Below, one piece after another: positions 11,884 through 24,037 of a stretch of 64,000 bases of DNA. This DNA comes from Eriocheir sinensis. Taxonomy: Eukaryota; Arthropoda; Malacostraca; Decapoda; Varunidae. How positions within the stretch are numbered: the stretch's first letter is position 1; each line of letters begins with the position of its first letter. The stretch is taken from assembly GCF_024679095.1 (NCBI RefSeq), contig NC_066563.1, positions 1,480,331 through 1,544,330 on the forward strand. Direction: 5' to 3'. The notes under the pieces were generated by a model. The model was not told where the DNA came from. It saw nothing but the letters and a program-made list of their open reading frames with translations, and searched no databases. The translations under genes and the position numbers were made by a program.

Positions 11884-12640
11884 GTGTACCCTTCAAAATA
11901 TTGAGTTTTCTTCTTATATTTCGCGTTATTTTAAATTTATTTCGTAGGTGTTTTCTGTGTTCCTGCCCCTACCGTGTGTCTCGGCGAAGGACGCAGGACA
12001 CGGAAAAGAAAAATGACAAAAGAAACAAAGAAACATGGAAGGACCATCACAAGGCACATTTGAATTGCACCAGAACCTGACGAAGAAAAAAATATATGTA
12101 AAGAAAGTGTTCGCTCTGAGACAAAGAAAAAAAAGAGAGGAACGCAAGACAGGAAGAACGAGGACCGACAGACTAAGCAAAGGAAGAAAACCGGAAAACA
12201 AAATAAAATGACAGAAAGAAAAGAAAGACTAATAGAGGAAAGATAAAGAAAAAAAAATCATAAGAACAAAAAGAAAATGAAGACAAACTACAAACGGAAA
12301 GACAGAAATATAAGCAAGACAAAAACAAAACAAAAAAATAATGGAAACAATGAACAAAAAAAGTGTTTGTTCCAAGGCACGAAAATACAAAAAGGAAAAA
12401 AAAAATATAAAGGGCCACGTTGACTCTTTACCTGGTCCGCCGCACCTGTCCAAAAAGGAAAATAAAAGTGAAAGGGAAAAATGAGAAAAGAGAAAAAGAG
12501 AGAAAAACCGAACCCTTTCCTGGAGGAGGCGACTTGGCGTACCTTTGTTGTGCCACGCTGGAGGAAAACATCAGAATTCCCTTATTTTCAACATTTTTTG
12601 ATCTTGTTATTTGTTCTCCTAAGTCAGAAATCGTTGTCCC
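11882..12640. other. A-rich purine-leaning DNA
   Basis: Plus strand dominated by AAAGA/GACAA words from about 11995 to 12530. Phe-rich frames on the minus strand are compositional. No gene seen. Confidence 0.6.
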
Positions 12641-12652
12641 TGTTCGTTACTT

Positions 12653-13128
12653 CCCCCCCCCCCCCACTCCTCCCTCCTTTCTTCTTTCTTTGTCTTCTTT
12701 TCCTTCTATTGTTGTTATTCTTTTCCTCTTATTATTATTATTGTTCCTTATTTTTCTCTTTTCTTGTATTTTTCATTGGTATTATATTTCTGCAGCTCCA
12801 TTTGTTTCTCTTTCCTATATTATTTTATCCTCTCTTTCACTGTTCCCTCTTCTTCTTCTTCTTTTTTCTTCTTCTTCTTCTTCTTTTTCGTTGTCTTCAA
12901 TTTTTCATCGGTTTTACACTTCTGAACTTTTATCCGTTTATCTTTTCTCTTTTCGTATGTCCTAACTTCCTCTTTTCTCTCTTCTTCTTTTCTTTCCTTC
13001 TTTTTCGTCTTCTTCTATTTTTCATTCGTTTTACACTTTCACACCTTTATCCGTTTAACTTTTCTTTACTCTTATATCCTCTCTTCCTCTTTTCCTTCCT
13101 CCTCCTCCTCCTCCTCCTCCTCCTCCTC
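12653..13128. repeat. pyrimidine minisatellite, ~118-134 bp units
   Basis: A C13 run at 12653-12665 opens a pyrimidine block. The word TTTTTCAT(T/C) with GGTTTTACAC-type follow-on recurs at about 12767, 12901 and 13018. The last two units also share TTTATCCGTTTA. The block ends in a CTC run (13100-13128). Confidence 0.8.
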
Positions 13129-13209
13129 TAGGGTGCAGCAAAAAGCTTTCCGCCTTATTTGATCTTCCACTTTCACCTCCACTGCACTCCCAACTCTTCG
13201 CTTGCAATG

Positions 13210-13214
<5 letters not shown>

Positions 13215-13274
<60 letters not shown>
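13215..13274. repeat. (CT)30 microsatellite
   Basis: Pure TC repeat; the two overlapping open frames across it are Leu-Ser runs. Confidence 0.97.
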
Positions 13275-13276
<2 letters not shown>

Positions 13277-14475
13277 GCACTGCGGAGGTCACTGCGTCCC
13301 ATAATCCTTGTCACCAGTCCTTCCCGTCACCCAGGAAGCGGCGGCCTTGGAGTCACTGCGTTAAAAATGCTTCTATTTCACCCACTTCCGAGGTGTTGAG
13401 TTGACGCCCTCACTTCCTTCCTCTTACTCTTTCTTGCTCTTCCTCTCTATGTCCTCCTTCCGTCTTTACTCCTCTCCTCCACCTCCTTCTCTTTTTCCTC
13501 CTCTTCGGTCGTTTATCTCTTTTTCCTCTCCTCTCTCCCTGATCTTTCGTCTCTTGTTTTTTTTGTCTCATCCTCTTCCCTTCTTCTTCTTCGACTTCGA
13601 CTTGGACTTCGACTCTCGCTCTCGCTCCTGTATTCTTCTTGCCTCCTCGGACTCCAAGAAGTGATGACACGCGTACTTTCGCCTTGCTCTTATATCGTAA
13701 AGGTTTCAACATTTCTTGTGATTTTGCAACATTTTACCGCCGCTAAAAATACCCCCAAAGAAATATAAAGTTAAGGAAACACGGAGCGGAAAACCGAGGC
13801 AACTTAACATTAAACGAATATTTTCAACTTAGTTTTGATGTGTTTTTTTTTAAGTTGCAGACGCACACTCATCGTTTTCTTTGCTCCCAGTGACGTGTGG
13901 AGCATAGAGGGAAGCCGCCAGTCTGCATCTTACGATATTATTACGAAACCTTAAATTCATCTTTCATAGAGCCAACTCAAGATGATTATGATGATGATGA
14001 TGATGATTAGTGAAGTTTAGAGTTTAGTTAAGAGTTTAATGAAGCTTAGAGTTTCGTAAAGTACCAAGAGGGAAAGAAAGGCAAAAGGAAAAAAGAGAAT
14101 ATGGTAAGACAGTCTCAAGGAAGAAATATTTATAAGATGAAAGAGGATGAAAGAAAATGAGAAGTGGGAGGGGGAGGAGGGCGGGGACTCATGCATATTA
14201 CGTAGGAATGAATTAATCTCTCTTGGTGTAATACAGAGGTAGTGAAGATAAAAAATATATATATAAAGTATGCTTGAAGTAGGAGATAACCAGAGGAGGA
14301 AAAGGAGGGAAGAAAAAAATGTCACATGTAATATTTTTCTGGAACCAAACCCGCCTTTCCTAGTGTAGTAAAACAGGAAAAGTAAAGCTGAGTGTTTTCT
14401 TGAGAAGGAAAATAGGGAAATAAAGCTAGAAGTAAGTGTTTAGTGAGTGTCAGAGTGGGGTGTTAAAGGAGAGGC
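13275..14475. other. unclassified DNA, pyrimidine- then purine-rich
   Basis: The stretch 13400-13660 is pyrimidine-rich; 14030-14460 is purine-rich with AT patches and a short GAT run at 13983-14009. No coding or RNA signal. Confidence 0.55.
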
Positions 14476-14479
14476 CAGG

Positions 14480-14812
14480 AAAAGGAGGAGACGGAGGAGA
14501 AGGAGGAGGAGGAGGAAGAAGAATTCAAGGAGGAGGGGGAAGAAGAAGAAGAATTTGAGGAGGAGGAGGAGGAGGAGGAAGAAGAATTCGAAGAGGAGGA
14601 GGAGGGGGAGGAGGAGGAGGAGGAGGAGATGGAGAAGGAGGAGGAAGAAGAAGAAGAAAAATTCGAGGAGGAGGAGGAGGAGGAAGAAGAAGAAGAATTC
14701 GAAGAGGAGGAGGAGGAAGAAGAAGAAGAATTCGAGGAGGAGAAGGAGGAGGAGGAGGAGGAGGAGGAAGAAGAAGAAGAATTCGAGGAGGAGGGGGAGG
14801 AAGAGAAACGGC
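14480..14812. repeat. GGA/GAA minisatellite punctuated by GAATTC
   Basis: Units of (GGA)n(GAA)n closed by GAATTC or a one-base variant at 14521, 14551, 14584, 14659, 14695, 14728 and 14779 (spacings 30-75 bp). One frame gives a Glu run broken by Phe; others give Arg-Lys-Asn-Ser. No start context, domain or flanking coding sequence supports a gene. Confidence 0.9.
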
Positions 14813-15030
14813 GCCTCTTCCTCATCACAAATTAACAGTCTAATGGAGATAAACTTTTCGCATCAGCCAACTTTACTTTATCAACCGTCTTTAATCGAGC
14901 AAGTTCGTGTCGCGGGAAGTTACGTCGGGTGTCGCAACTTTAGATAGACCCTTGAAGTTGCGTGTGCGTGTGCCTGTGTGTGTGTGTACGTGTGTGTGGG
15001 GGGGGAGAGGGGAGGTAAGGTAGGGAGCCA

Positions 15031-15031
<1 letters not shown>

Positions 15032-15087
<56 letters not shown>
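15032..15087. repeat. (AC)28 microsatellite
   Basis: Pure AC run preceded by a degenerate GT-rich patch (14955-15005) that includes a G run. Confidence 0.96.
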
Positions 15088-15089
<2 letters not shown>

Positions 15090-15159
15090 GTAGCACCCAC
15101 CAGCATCCTTTCCCCACGCCAGACCAACTTACGGCCTACACTGTTTATGCACAACCACG

Positions 15160-15385
15160 AAAAAGGGAGTGGAGGAGGAGGAGGAGGAAGAACAAGAGAA
15201 CCAACTGCAGGAGGAGGAAGAGGAGGAGGAGGAGGAGTAAGAGAAGGAGAAAGAGGACTAAAACAAGAATCACGAATGGTTAGTATGGAAGGGTAAGAGA
15301 AGGTGGGAACAGAAGACGAGCAAGAGAATGTAAGGAGAGGAAGGAAGGAAGGGAGGAAGGAAGGAAGGAGGAAGGAGGGCAGACA
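15160..15385. repeat. purine block with GGA and GGAA runs
   Basis: GGA runs at 15172-15190 and 15212-15236, and a GGAA-type run at 15337-15372. Confidence 0.85.
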
Positions 15386-15513
15386 GATTCTCCGTGGTTA
15401 AGAGGCTTTCTGGGAGCTCTCACGGCGAGTTGCCCAAAGCTTTGTTCGCTCTTATATTCCATTAGCGGAGTCGGGGCCACGAATCAGCCTCGATCGTCTG
15501 CCGCAGGGGGAAG

Positions 15514-15760
15514 GCGCGCACCTCACCTGTCCGTAGAGCAGGCAGGTAAAGGGCAAAAGGCGCATTGGAAGACGTCCTGCTTATGTTTAGGACCAGCGCC
15601 GTTTCCTTCCTTCCTTTACTCATTCTTCTGTCTGTCTACCGTTTTTCTACCTGTTTCTTTTGGGAGGCGCACACCACACCTGTCCGTAGAGCAGGCAGGT
15701 AAAGGGCAAAAGGTGGATTGGAAGGCGTCCTGCTTTTGTTTAGGACCAGCGTCGTTTCGT
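15514..15760. repeat. 152-bp tandem duplication (two copies)
   Basis: The segment beginning GGCGCGCACC at 15514 recurs from 15666 as GGCGCACACC. Both contain TGTCCGTAGAGCAGGCAGGT, GTAAAGGGCAAAAGG and CGTCCTGCTT, with only a few substitutions over about 95 bp. The remaining part of each unit is pyrimidine-rich and diverged. Confidence 0.93.
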
Positions 15761-16545
15761 TTTTCCTTCCACTCATTCTCAGTCTGTATTCCGTTTCTCT
15801 ATTTGTTTCCTTTTCTTCTTTTACTTTTCTCTTCTATTTTACTCATTTTCTTCTTCATCTACTCGTATCTCCTGCTCTGCTTCTCTGCTTGTTTTCTCTT
15901 ATTCCCCTTCTTTCGTTCTTTCCTCCTCCATAGTCAATCTGTCTCCGTTTATTCTGCTTCCTTCGGTTCCTTCTTTCTCTTCTTCCTCCTTCGGCTCCTC
16001 CTTCAAGCAGAAAGAGAACGGAGCTTTCCCTCGATACCTCCTCCTTGTTTTATGTCACTGTCTCCCTTTATTCTGCTTCTTCCGTCTCTTCCTCCTCAAC
16101 TTATTCTTTCTCCTCTTTCGCCTCCCTCTCTTCAAGCAATAGAGAAGGGCGTTGGGACCAAGTGTTATTTACCGGCTGTTGTAAAAGGGTTCAATATTAG
16201 CCCCTGCAGGCGACTTTAGCCGTTCTTCAGAGAAAATCGGGTTGAAATGTCGGGGGAAAATTGCGTTTCCCGGCACGACGAGATGCTTACGTTATCCCCG
16301 AAGGAGGCAGAAGCAGCGCTCGCTTTAGTTTCTTGGGCTTAGCGACCTGGAGGCGTCGAGAGGGCCATTCTGAGGTGGGGAAGGAAGAGAAGGCGGAGGG
16401 GGAGAATGGTGGATGCTATGTGTCCGTGCGTGATGTCACTGTTACGAGTTTGTTCTTGAAAGAGACTACTAATCTTGTTGTTGGTGGTGCTCCTAATGGT
16501 GGTTTTAGTATTACTTATATCCAAGAACTGCGCAACAACAACAGC
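15761..16545. other. pyrimidine-rich then mixed DNA, no gene seen
   Basis: The stretch 15770-16135 is pyrimidine-rich. 16136-16480 is GC-balanced with CpG words but no open frame with recognisable content. Confidence 0.5.
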
Positions 16546-16638
16546 TACAACTATTACTACTACTACTACGACTACTAAAACTACTACTACTACTACTATC
16601 ACTTTTACTACTACTACGACTACTACTACTACTACTAC

Positions 16639-16691
<53 letters not shown>
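16546..16691 (+). repeat. compound (ACT)n(AAT)n microsatellite
   Basis: ACT repeats at about 16546-16640 with a few ACG units switch without a gap to AAT at 16639-16691. Confidence 0.97.
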
Positions 16692-16704
<13 letters not shown>

Positions 16705-17039
16705 TTGCAACTACCCTTTCTCCCACCACCACCACCACGACCTCCCCCTCACCCCCACCCCACCACCCCCAACAGCCAAGACCATCACCAATTAGATTCA
16801 GTGCAGATCGGCAACTCCTGACTGTCCCCTCGGCGGCCACTCCCTCCCCGGACCGGAGCACGCCCCTTCTCTAAATTATATTAGGGTTCTGCCGCGTCCC
16901 TCGCTACTGTTACAGCCCCTGAGTCGTGTAGGGAGACGCAGCGTGTAGAGGCAGAGGGAGCTCCGAGGGACAGGTGGGACATGTACTCTGGGAAGGTGAA
17001 GAGGAAAGTGAGAGCGAGAGAGAAAGGCTGAGGGAAGGG

Positions 17040-17290
17040 CAGGCAGGATGGAAGGCCCAAAATAACGTAGAGGCAACAATGAGAGTGAGAGTAGAAGGTA
17101 AGAGGAGCATCAGGGAAATAAGGAGAGGGAAGGCAAAGGGACAGAAGGGAGGGAGAGAGAGGTTGAGTAAGGATACGAAGGAAGGGCCACAATAACGTAG
17201 ATGTCGCAATGAGAGTAAGAGCAGATGGCAGGAGCAGCATAAGGGGAACAAGAAGAGGGAGGGAGAAGGGACTGAAGATGCAACGAAGGC
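17040..17290. repeat. purine-rich 130-bp duplication
   Basis: ATAACGTAGA followed by CAATGAGAGT occurs at 17062 and 17192 in aligned context with about 80% similarity by eye. A weaker third match (CAATGAGAGTAGAG) lies near 17406. Confidence 0.75.
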
Positions 17291-17662
17291 ACGGTAAGAT
17301 AGCAGGGTAAGAGATTAAGGCAATGGCGAGTGGGCGTCGGCAGGGGATGCGTGCAGGGAAGGGCCGGGATGTAGGGGCGAGTCCCGTGAGAGGGTAAGAA
17401 CGAGACAATGAGAGTAGAGAGAAAGGGGAGGAAGAGGGAAGTGTCTAGGGTGATGAGGAGGGAGGAGAGAGGGTGGAAGAAGATGAGGGTGCTTAAACGA
17501 AAGGGAAGGAGACGCCATAAGAAGAGAAGAGGAGGTAGGGAGAGGACGAAGAGGAGGAAGAGGAGGAGGAGGAGGAAGAATGGGGCACATGAGGGTAATG
17601 GGAAGTGGAAAGTTGTTTACTGCGCCCAAACGGTCCATTTCGCTGCAGGAGGCGGAGGGCAG

Positions 17663-18014
17663 CACGCAGGACACCAACACAGCATCCCAGACAACACGAC
17701 AAAGAACGGCACAGGACAACACACGCAGCACAACACAGGACACCAACACAGCATCCCAGAAAACACGACAAAGAACGACACAGGACAACACACGCAGCAC
17801 AACACAGCACAACACAGCACCCCAAACAACACGACAAAGAACGACACAGGACAACACACGCAGCACAACACAAGATACCAACACAGCACCCCAAACAACA
17901 CGACAAAGAACGGCACAGGACAACACACGCAGCACAACACAAGATACCAACACAGCACCCCAAACAACACGACAAAGAACGGCACAGGACAACACACGCA
18001 GCACAACACAACGA
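17663..18014. repeat. 69-bp minisatellite, five units, no stop codons
   Basis: The anchor AACACAGCA(T/C)CCCA recurs at 17676, 17745, 17811, 17880 and 17949 (spacings 69, 66, 69, 69). The plus strand is almost free of T, and every unit is a multiple of three. Several frames on both strands therefore stay open, the longest being 286 and 305 codons. Units 4 and 5 are the most alike, so they are probably the latest duplication. I regard it as a non-coding array because flanking sequence lacks coding character. Confidence 0.92.
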
Positions 18015-18154
18015 ACCCAAAGAAAATAATACAAGGGACAGAAAATAACAAAGGACGGCGATTTTTCTTTAGAGTACACACAATGCAATTTCAAGCAGGT
18101 GTAGAAAGAGAGAAAATGATCCCCAGAACGAGATATGAATGCGGAATGAGGACG

Positions 18155-18195
<41 letters not shown>

Positions 18196-18890
18196 CACGG
18201 CAGAGGACAACAAAACACACAACACAGAACAAAGCAACACAAACTCAAAGACAGACAACACAAAATGAGGAACAGTACACCCACACCCACACGGACACCC
18301 ACACCCACACAACACACAACACAACACAGAACAAAGCAACACAAACACAACACAACACAAAGCGGATAAAATAAAACATCCCAACACTAAAGAAAACTTT
18401 TTACATTTTAGCGCCAAATATCTCCGGATCAACAAATACAGCAAATAAAAACAAATGAACGACGCATCAGAGAAAAAAAAGTAGCGAAAAAAACTCATAA
18501 CGAAGCATAAAGCAACTCAAATTAGAACACAAAACAGTAAAACGACCGCTAAAAATACACTTAGGGTAAACACGATATATGGCCTCCCGCATAGACGTAA
18601 AAAAACGCTATATAGCACCACGAAAAAAAAAAAAAGCAAGAGACAGCATAAAAAAGGCCGTAGATGAAAAACAAAACATGGCAGAACGCAACACTGAGGA
18701 ACACAAAAAAAGACGAGCAGAACAAGACCAAGAGAAGAACAAGTTTCCCGTCACTGCCCCAAAACACATGAAACACAAGGACACGAAAGACACAAAAGGA
18801 CTGAAGAAGCACAACAAAACACGACGCAATGCAACAGAACATAACGAAAAAAAGTGTACAAGTACCAAACTATACAAGTCTGAGGACAAG
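18015..18890. other. A/C-rich low-complexity DNA
   Basis: Continues the AC-rich, T-poor bias of the upstream array. It holds an AC run at 18158-18194 and ACACCC/ACAACAC words at 18276-18360. The stretch 18380-18890 is A-rich with no gene-like content. Confidence 0.65.
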
Positions 18891-18892
18891 CA

Positions 18893-19071
<179 letters not shown>

Positions 19072-19149
19072 CGACGCCCGCAGGAGACATTGCAGGAGAA
19101 CAAACTACGAGGCGTTGTGAGAAAACGACTAACAAGAACATACAGCCGT

Positions 19150-19610
19150 GTTCTGCGAGAGAGAGAGAGAGAGAGAGAGAGAAAGAACAGAGAGAAATAA
19201 AGACAGAGAGAGAGAAAGAAAGAAAGAAGAAAGAAAGAAAGAGAAAGAATAAATGAATGAATGAGAGAGAGAGAGAGAGAGAGACAGCCCTTCATCTCCT
19301 GTACCAAAGTGAGGAGAATGAGGACGAAGAGGAAGAGGCAAAAGGAAGAGGAAAAGGAGAAAGAGGAGGAGGAGAAGGAGGAGGAATAAAGAGGAGAGAA
19401 AACAGGAATACGCCGGAGGAGAGTAAGCCAAGTAAAAAAAAAAAAAAGAAGAAAAAGAATATTTCACGCTTATGAACCGAAATAAAATGGAAAATTGCAC
19501 ACATATATTCTCCTTAGAACAAAAACTACCCACAAGAAAAGTGTAAGAAAAGGAAAATGAAGAACACGTGGCCGGGAGGGAAAATAACTAAGAGAGAGAA
19601 GAGAGTCAAA
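19150..19610. repeat. GA/GAAA/GGA purine block
   Basis: GA runs at 19158-19182 and 19263-19283, GAAA-type repeats at 19213-19245, GGA at about 19360-19385 and a poly-A patch at 19434-19447. Confidence 0.88.
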
Positions 19611-19818
19611 TATTGTGTCTTTTTTTCGTCTGTGTTTTAATCGCCCCAAAAATGATGGATATGAATCTTTCCTGCCGTCAAGCTAACAAATTTTCTCTCC
19701 TCCTCTTCCTTCTTCTCTTCTTCCTCTTCCTCTTCTTCTTCCTCCTCCTCCTCTTCCTCTTCTAACCGGCCGGAGATGGAGTTGGATGAGAATGTCCCGT
19801 CTAGAAAGGACTTTTTGA

Positions 19819-20085
<267 letters not shown>

Positions 20086-20139
20086 AAGTCGTTTATGTCA
20101 GCTTAAGGGAACAAGACAAGGACACCGAAAAGGGATAAA

Positions 20140-20511
20140 AAAGAAAATGAAAAGGAGGAGGAAGAGGAGCAGAAATTGGAAAAGAAGAAGAAGAAGAAGA
20201 AGAAGAAGAAGAAGAAGAAGAAGAAGAAGAAGAAGAAGAAGAAGAAGAAGAAGAAGAAGAAGAAGAAGAAGAAGAAGAAAAAAGAAAAGAAAAAGACAAA
20301 GAAGAAGAAGAAGAAGAAGAAGAAGAAAGGAGGAGAAACGGGAGGAGGAGGAGGAGGAGGAGGAGGAGGAGGAGGAGGAGGAGGAGCGTGTCGAGGAGGA
20401 TGGCGACTCCCTCGAGAAACGTAAATAACAAACTAAGATAAACGAGAAATAACGCTCAGGATATATTTTTGCCATTAATCGCCTCTTCAGATAATGTATT
20501 TTCCTCCGAGG

Positions 20512-20547
<36 letters not shown>
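20140..20547. repeat. long (GAA)n, (GGA)n and (CT)n arrays
   Basis: GAA runs nearly unbroken over 20183-20279, resumes 20300-20326, then GGA at 20339-20388. A CT run follows at 20513-20547. Poly-Lys, poly-Arg, poly-Ser and poly-Leu frames here are artefacts. Long GAA tracts can form triplex DNA (established knowledge). Confidence 0.96.
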
Positions 20548-20551
<4 letters not shown>

Positions 20552-20676
20552 ACATTTTTCCTCTTCATAATGGTGAGAAAGTATTTTAAAGGCTGTATTC
20601 ATATTATTTTAGCTTTTTTTTCTTCTTTTTCCAGGATGAGATGAAGAAAAGGACAGAAGACAAATTCGGTGTTGTT

Positions 20677-21130
20677 AGACGCTTTCGGCTCTCACATCAG
20701 CAATTTCCAAAGGACAAAAAGGAGATTAGTCGGGTCTTTACGAGTGTTATTTTAGTTTCAGGGTACAGAAGAAGGGTCAGACTACCACTAAGGCCATAAA
20801 ACTACCCCTGGAAATAGTTTCATGGTACAGAAGAAGGGTCAGACTACCACTAAGGTCATAAAACTACCCCTGGAAATAGTTTCATGGTACAAAAGAAGGG
20901 TCAGACTACCACTAAGGCCATAAAACTACCCCTGGAAATAGTTTCATGGTACAGAAGAAGGGTCAGACTACCACTAAACGTTTAATAATAAACCCTGGAA
21001 ATAGTTTCATGGTACAGAAGAAGGGTCAGACTACCACCAGGGTCATCAAACTACCTCTGGAAATGCCCACAACTCCCACGAGAGCCATGTCAAATATGTG
21101 TGCTTGGCCGACGAAATTTTTAAGAATACG
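20677..21130 (+). repeat. family A dispersed repeat, copy 1, with 62-bp tandem core
   Basis: Begins GACGCTTTCGGCTCTC, continues through an AAAGGACAAAAAGGAGATTA segment, then five units of 62 bp with GGTACA at 20762, 20824, 20886, 20948 and 21011. It closes with a non-tandem segment (GGAAATGCCC, CGAGAGCC, TTTTTAAGAATACG). Start, core and end all align in reverse complement to the copy at 53408-53864. No open frame. It is probably a non-autonomous mobile element; its class is unknown to me. Confidence 0.9.
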
Positions 21131-21169
21131 AAACAAAGTAACAACGAGAGATGACCACCGAGCTAAGAG

Positions 21170-21720
21170 GAGAGATAAGGGGAGCAATATGAAGAGAGAT
21201 GGGAGACGAGAAGTGAGGAAAAATAAGTTAAAAGGAGATACATGAGGAAAAATGAGACGGAAGATAGAAGTAAAGATGTGAGGAAAATTAAGGCACAATG
21301 TAAGATTAGATTATACGAGGAGGAAAAATGAATAAAAAGAAATTATGAGGAAAAATAAGACGAAAGAATGAAATATGAAAAATAAGTTAAAAGGAGATAT
21401 ACATGAGGAAAAATGAGACGGAAAGTAGAAGTAAAGCTGTAAGGAAAATTGAGGCAAAATGTAAGATTAGATTATACGAGGAGGAAAAATGAATAAAAAG
21501 AAACTATGAGGAAAAATAAGACGAAAGAGTGAAATATGGGAGTTAGGAAAAGTAAGAAAATGAGACGAAGATAGAAGTAAAGATGTGAGGAAAATTAAGG
21601 CAAAATGTAAAATTAGATAATATATGAGAAGGAAAATTAATAAAAAGTAACTATGAGGAAAAATAAGACGAAATAATGAAATATGGTAGTTAGTAAAAGT
21701 AAGGCCAAATAAAATATACC
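21170..21720. repeat. purine/AT minisatellite, 146-161 bp units
   Basis: GTAAAG within ATAGAAGTAAAGATGTGAGG-type context recurs at 21270, 21431 and 21577. GATTATACGAGGAGGAAAAA and AAAAATAAGACGAAA recur in step. Units are about 85-90% alike by eye. A partial fourth unit decays after 21680. Confidence 0.9.
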
Positions 21721-22194
21721 AGATGAGAGGAAGAAAAAAAAAGATAAATTGAAAAATATGAGGAAGACTAAAACGAAAGAGAAATATTTATAAGGAAAAG
21801 CAGGACGAAAGATCAGGGAGGAGAGGAGGAGAGAAGAAAAATGAGGAGATGAGAAAAGAAAAGACAAAAGAAAAGACAAAGGACATAAAAAGAAAAAACT
21901 ATAATAGAGATAAATTAACAAACACGACACTAACGAAACAAGCAAATGAAAACAACAACAAAAACATCTCCATTTTTTGTATATATTCACTTACACAAAA
22001 TCATCACACTACTTCATATTCTTAATAAAAAAGAAAGATAGTTCCCCTGAAGACGCGAAACAGTGAAACATTATCTCACTTTATTAACACTCCGAGACAT
22101 TATTAAAAAGATGAAACTTCAAGATGTGTAAAAAAAATGTCATTAAGTAGTGACAATACATTTCCTTGTCAGGGGCGAGAAAAAGAAAGTGACA
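21721..22194. other. A-rich DNA, no gene seen
   Basis: Purine-rich then AT-rich. A Phe/Leu-rich minus frame at 21637-21990 reflects composition. Confidence 0.55.
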
Positions 22195-22296
22195 GGAGGA
22201 GGAGGAGGAGGAGGAGGAGGAGGAGGAGGAGGAGGAGGGCGAACATGAGGACGAGGGGGAGGAGGAAGAGGAGAAGAAAACAGTGGGAAAAGGGAC

Positions 22297-22357
<61 letters not shown>

Positions 22358-22369
22358 CATTATTATAAT

Positions 22370-22405
<36 letters not shown>
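22195..22405. repeat. (AGG)n, then compound (ATT)n(AGT)n microsatellite
   Basis: AGG at 22195-22238. ATT at 22298-22357 (short tail to about 22368) then AGT at 22370-22405. Read on the minus strand the latter is (ACT)n followed by (AAT)n. Confidence 0.97.
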
Positions 22406-22479
22406 AAGAAGAAGAAGCAGTAGTAGTTGTAGTAGCAGTAGTAGTTGTTGTTATTGTTGTTGTTATAGTATTAATGAAA

Positions 22480-22970
22480 AGTGACGAAAAACATTAAAAA
22501 AAAAGAAAACAAGAGGAATAAAGAAAACAAAAGAGCTTCAGAACCAACAGAAACACCGCGAATATGAATAAAAATTTTTTTCGCATATATTAAACTTTTG
22601 AAAATGGAGAAGAAAAAAATAATACAAAGCAGACAAAGCAGAGAAGAAAAGTTAAATAAAAATAAGCAGGAGACGGAGATAAGAATGGAGGAGGGGAGAT
22701 AGGAGAAGACACGTCCAGGAGTAAACAACTAGGACGGGAGGAAGGAAGATAAAGGAGGAGGAGGAGGAGGAGCAGGAGGAAGAGGAGGAGGAGGAGGAGG
22801 AGGAGGAGGAGAGTATTTTGTCCCAGTGAAGGATACACGAGGAGCGAAGGATGAGGAGGAATGGGTCGAGAGAGAGAGAGAGAGAGAGCGAGTACAAATT
22901 CAGCTAATATCAACCAATCACAAAAACAGACATACAAATATACACACACCATTAGGAATCACGCACATAC
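22480..22970. repeat. A-rich and GGA-rich purine block
   Basis: GGA run at 22757-22811 with AGC and AAG breaks, a GA run at 22869-22889, otherwise A-rich. No gene. Confidence 0.8.
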
Positions 22971-22972
22971 AG

Positions 22973-23006
<34 letters not shown>

Positions 23007-23642
23007 TCTCTTATCATGTTCCTTTCCATTTCATTTCTCTCGCTGTTGCATTTTTCTTCTCGAGCTTCTACAATTCCTCTTCCTTTCTCTCCCTCCCTTC
23101 CTTCCCTCCCTCCCTCCCCTTCCCCCTTCTCGCCCTCCCTCCCCTGATAATATTATGCCGCCCTGAGGGTCTTCTTCTTTTATTTGGGTGGAGAATAGCG
23201 AGATCAGGATTCCTCTCCTTCAATTCTCCTTCACCTGCTTAGCGTAGAAAATTATTGCCGTCTCCTCCTCCTCCTCCATTCCCTTCTCCTTTTTTCCTGT
23301 TTTTTTATTCTCCCTCTCTCTCCATTTTCACTCCATTTATCCCATCCACCCGCCTCCCATCTTCCTTTATTTCCGGGCCTCCCCTTCGCTCTCTTTGTCC
23401 CCACCCTCCTCTTCCTCCTCCTCCTCTGTCCCCTCTCTTTCCTTTTGTCCCCTTCCTTCCCCTCTCCCTCTCTCTCTTCCCCCTCTCCCTCCCTTTTTCC
23501 CTCTGGTCTCTCCCTCTCCCTCAGAAAAATCTATTTCCTGCGATCGTCCGATTTCTGGTTCCTCTTGTCAGTGTTTTGAAGTGGCTTTACTAACAATATT
23601 TGCGTGAATCTATTTCTGGACACGGGAGAAAAATGTTATGGT

Positions 23643-23719
<77 letters not shown>

Positions 23720-23970
23720 ACCTATGGCAGACTAAAGCAAAACTGGCAAAATGGTACAAAAATGTTAAAAAGAAGTAGAAATGAGACTGACGCTTTTTAA
23801 ATGACTCGAGAGAAGGAAAAAAGAAAATCTAATGCGTGTAAAGAATAAATGAGGAGAGTAAACGTTCACAAATCCTCCATAACCTTACATACTGAACGCC
23901 ATTAGATGAAAAATATTGCCCATTACTCGGGGAGGGAAAAAACGTGATATCTTCCTTCCTTCCTTTTTTT

Positions 23971-24037
<67 letters not shown>

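Noticed and set aside
17315..18268. Overlapping 286- and 305-codon frames with 23-residue repeats
   Set aside because: They arise from a T-poor 69-bp minisatellite and open several frames on both strands at once. No flanking coding signal.
20147..20428. Poly-Arg/Lys frame suggestive of a nuclear protein
   Set aside because: Direct translation of GAA/GGA microsatellites.
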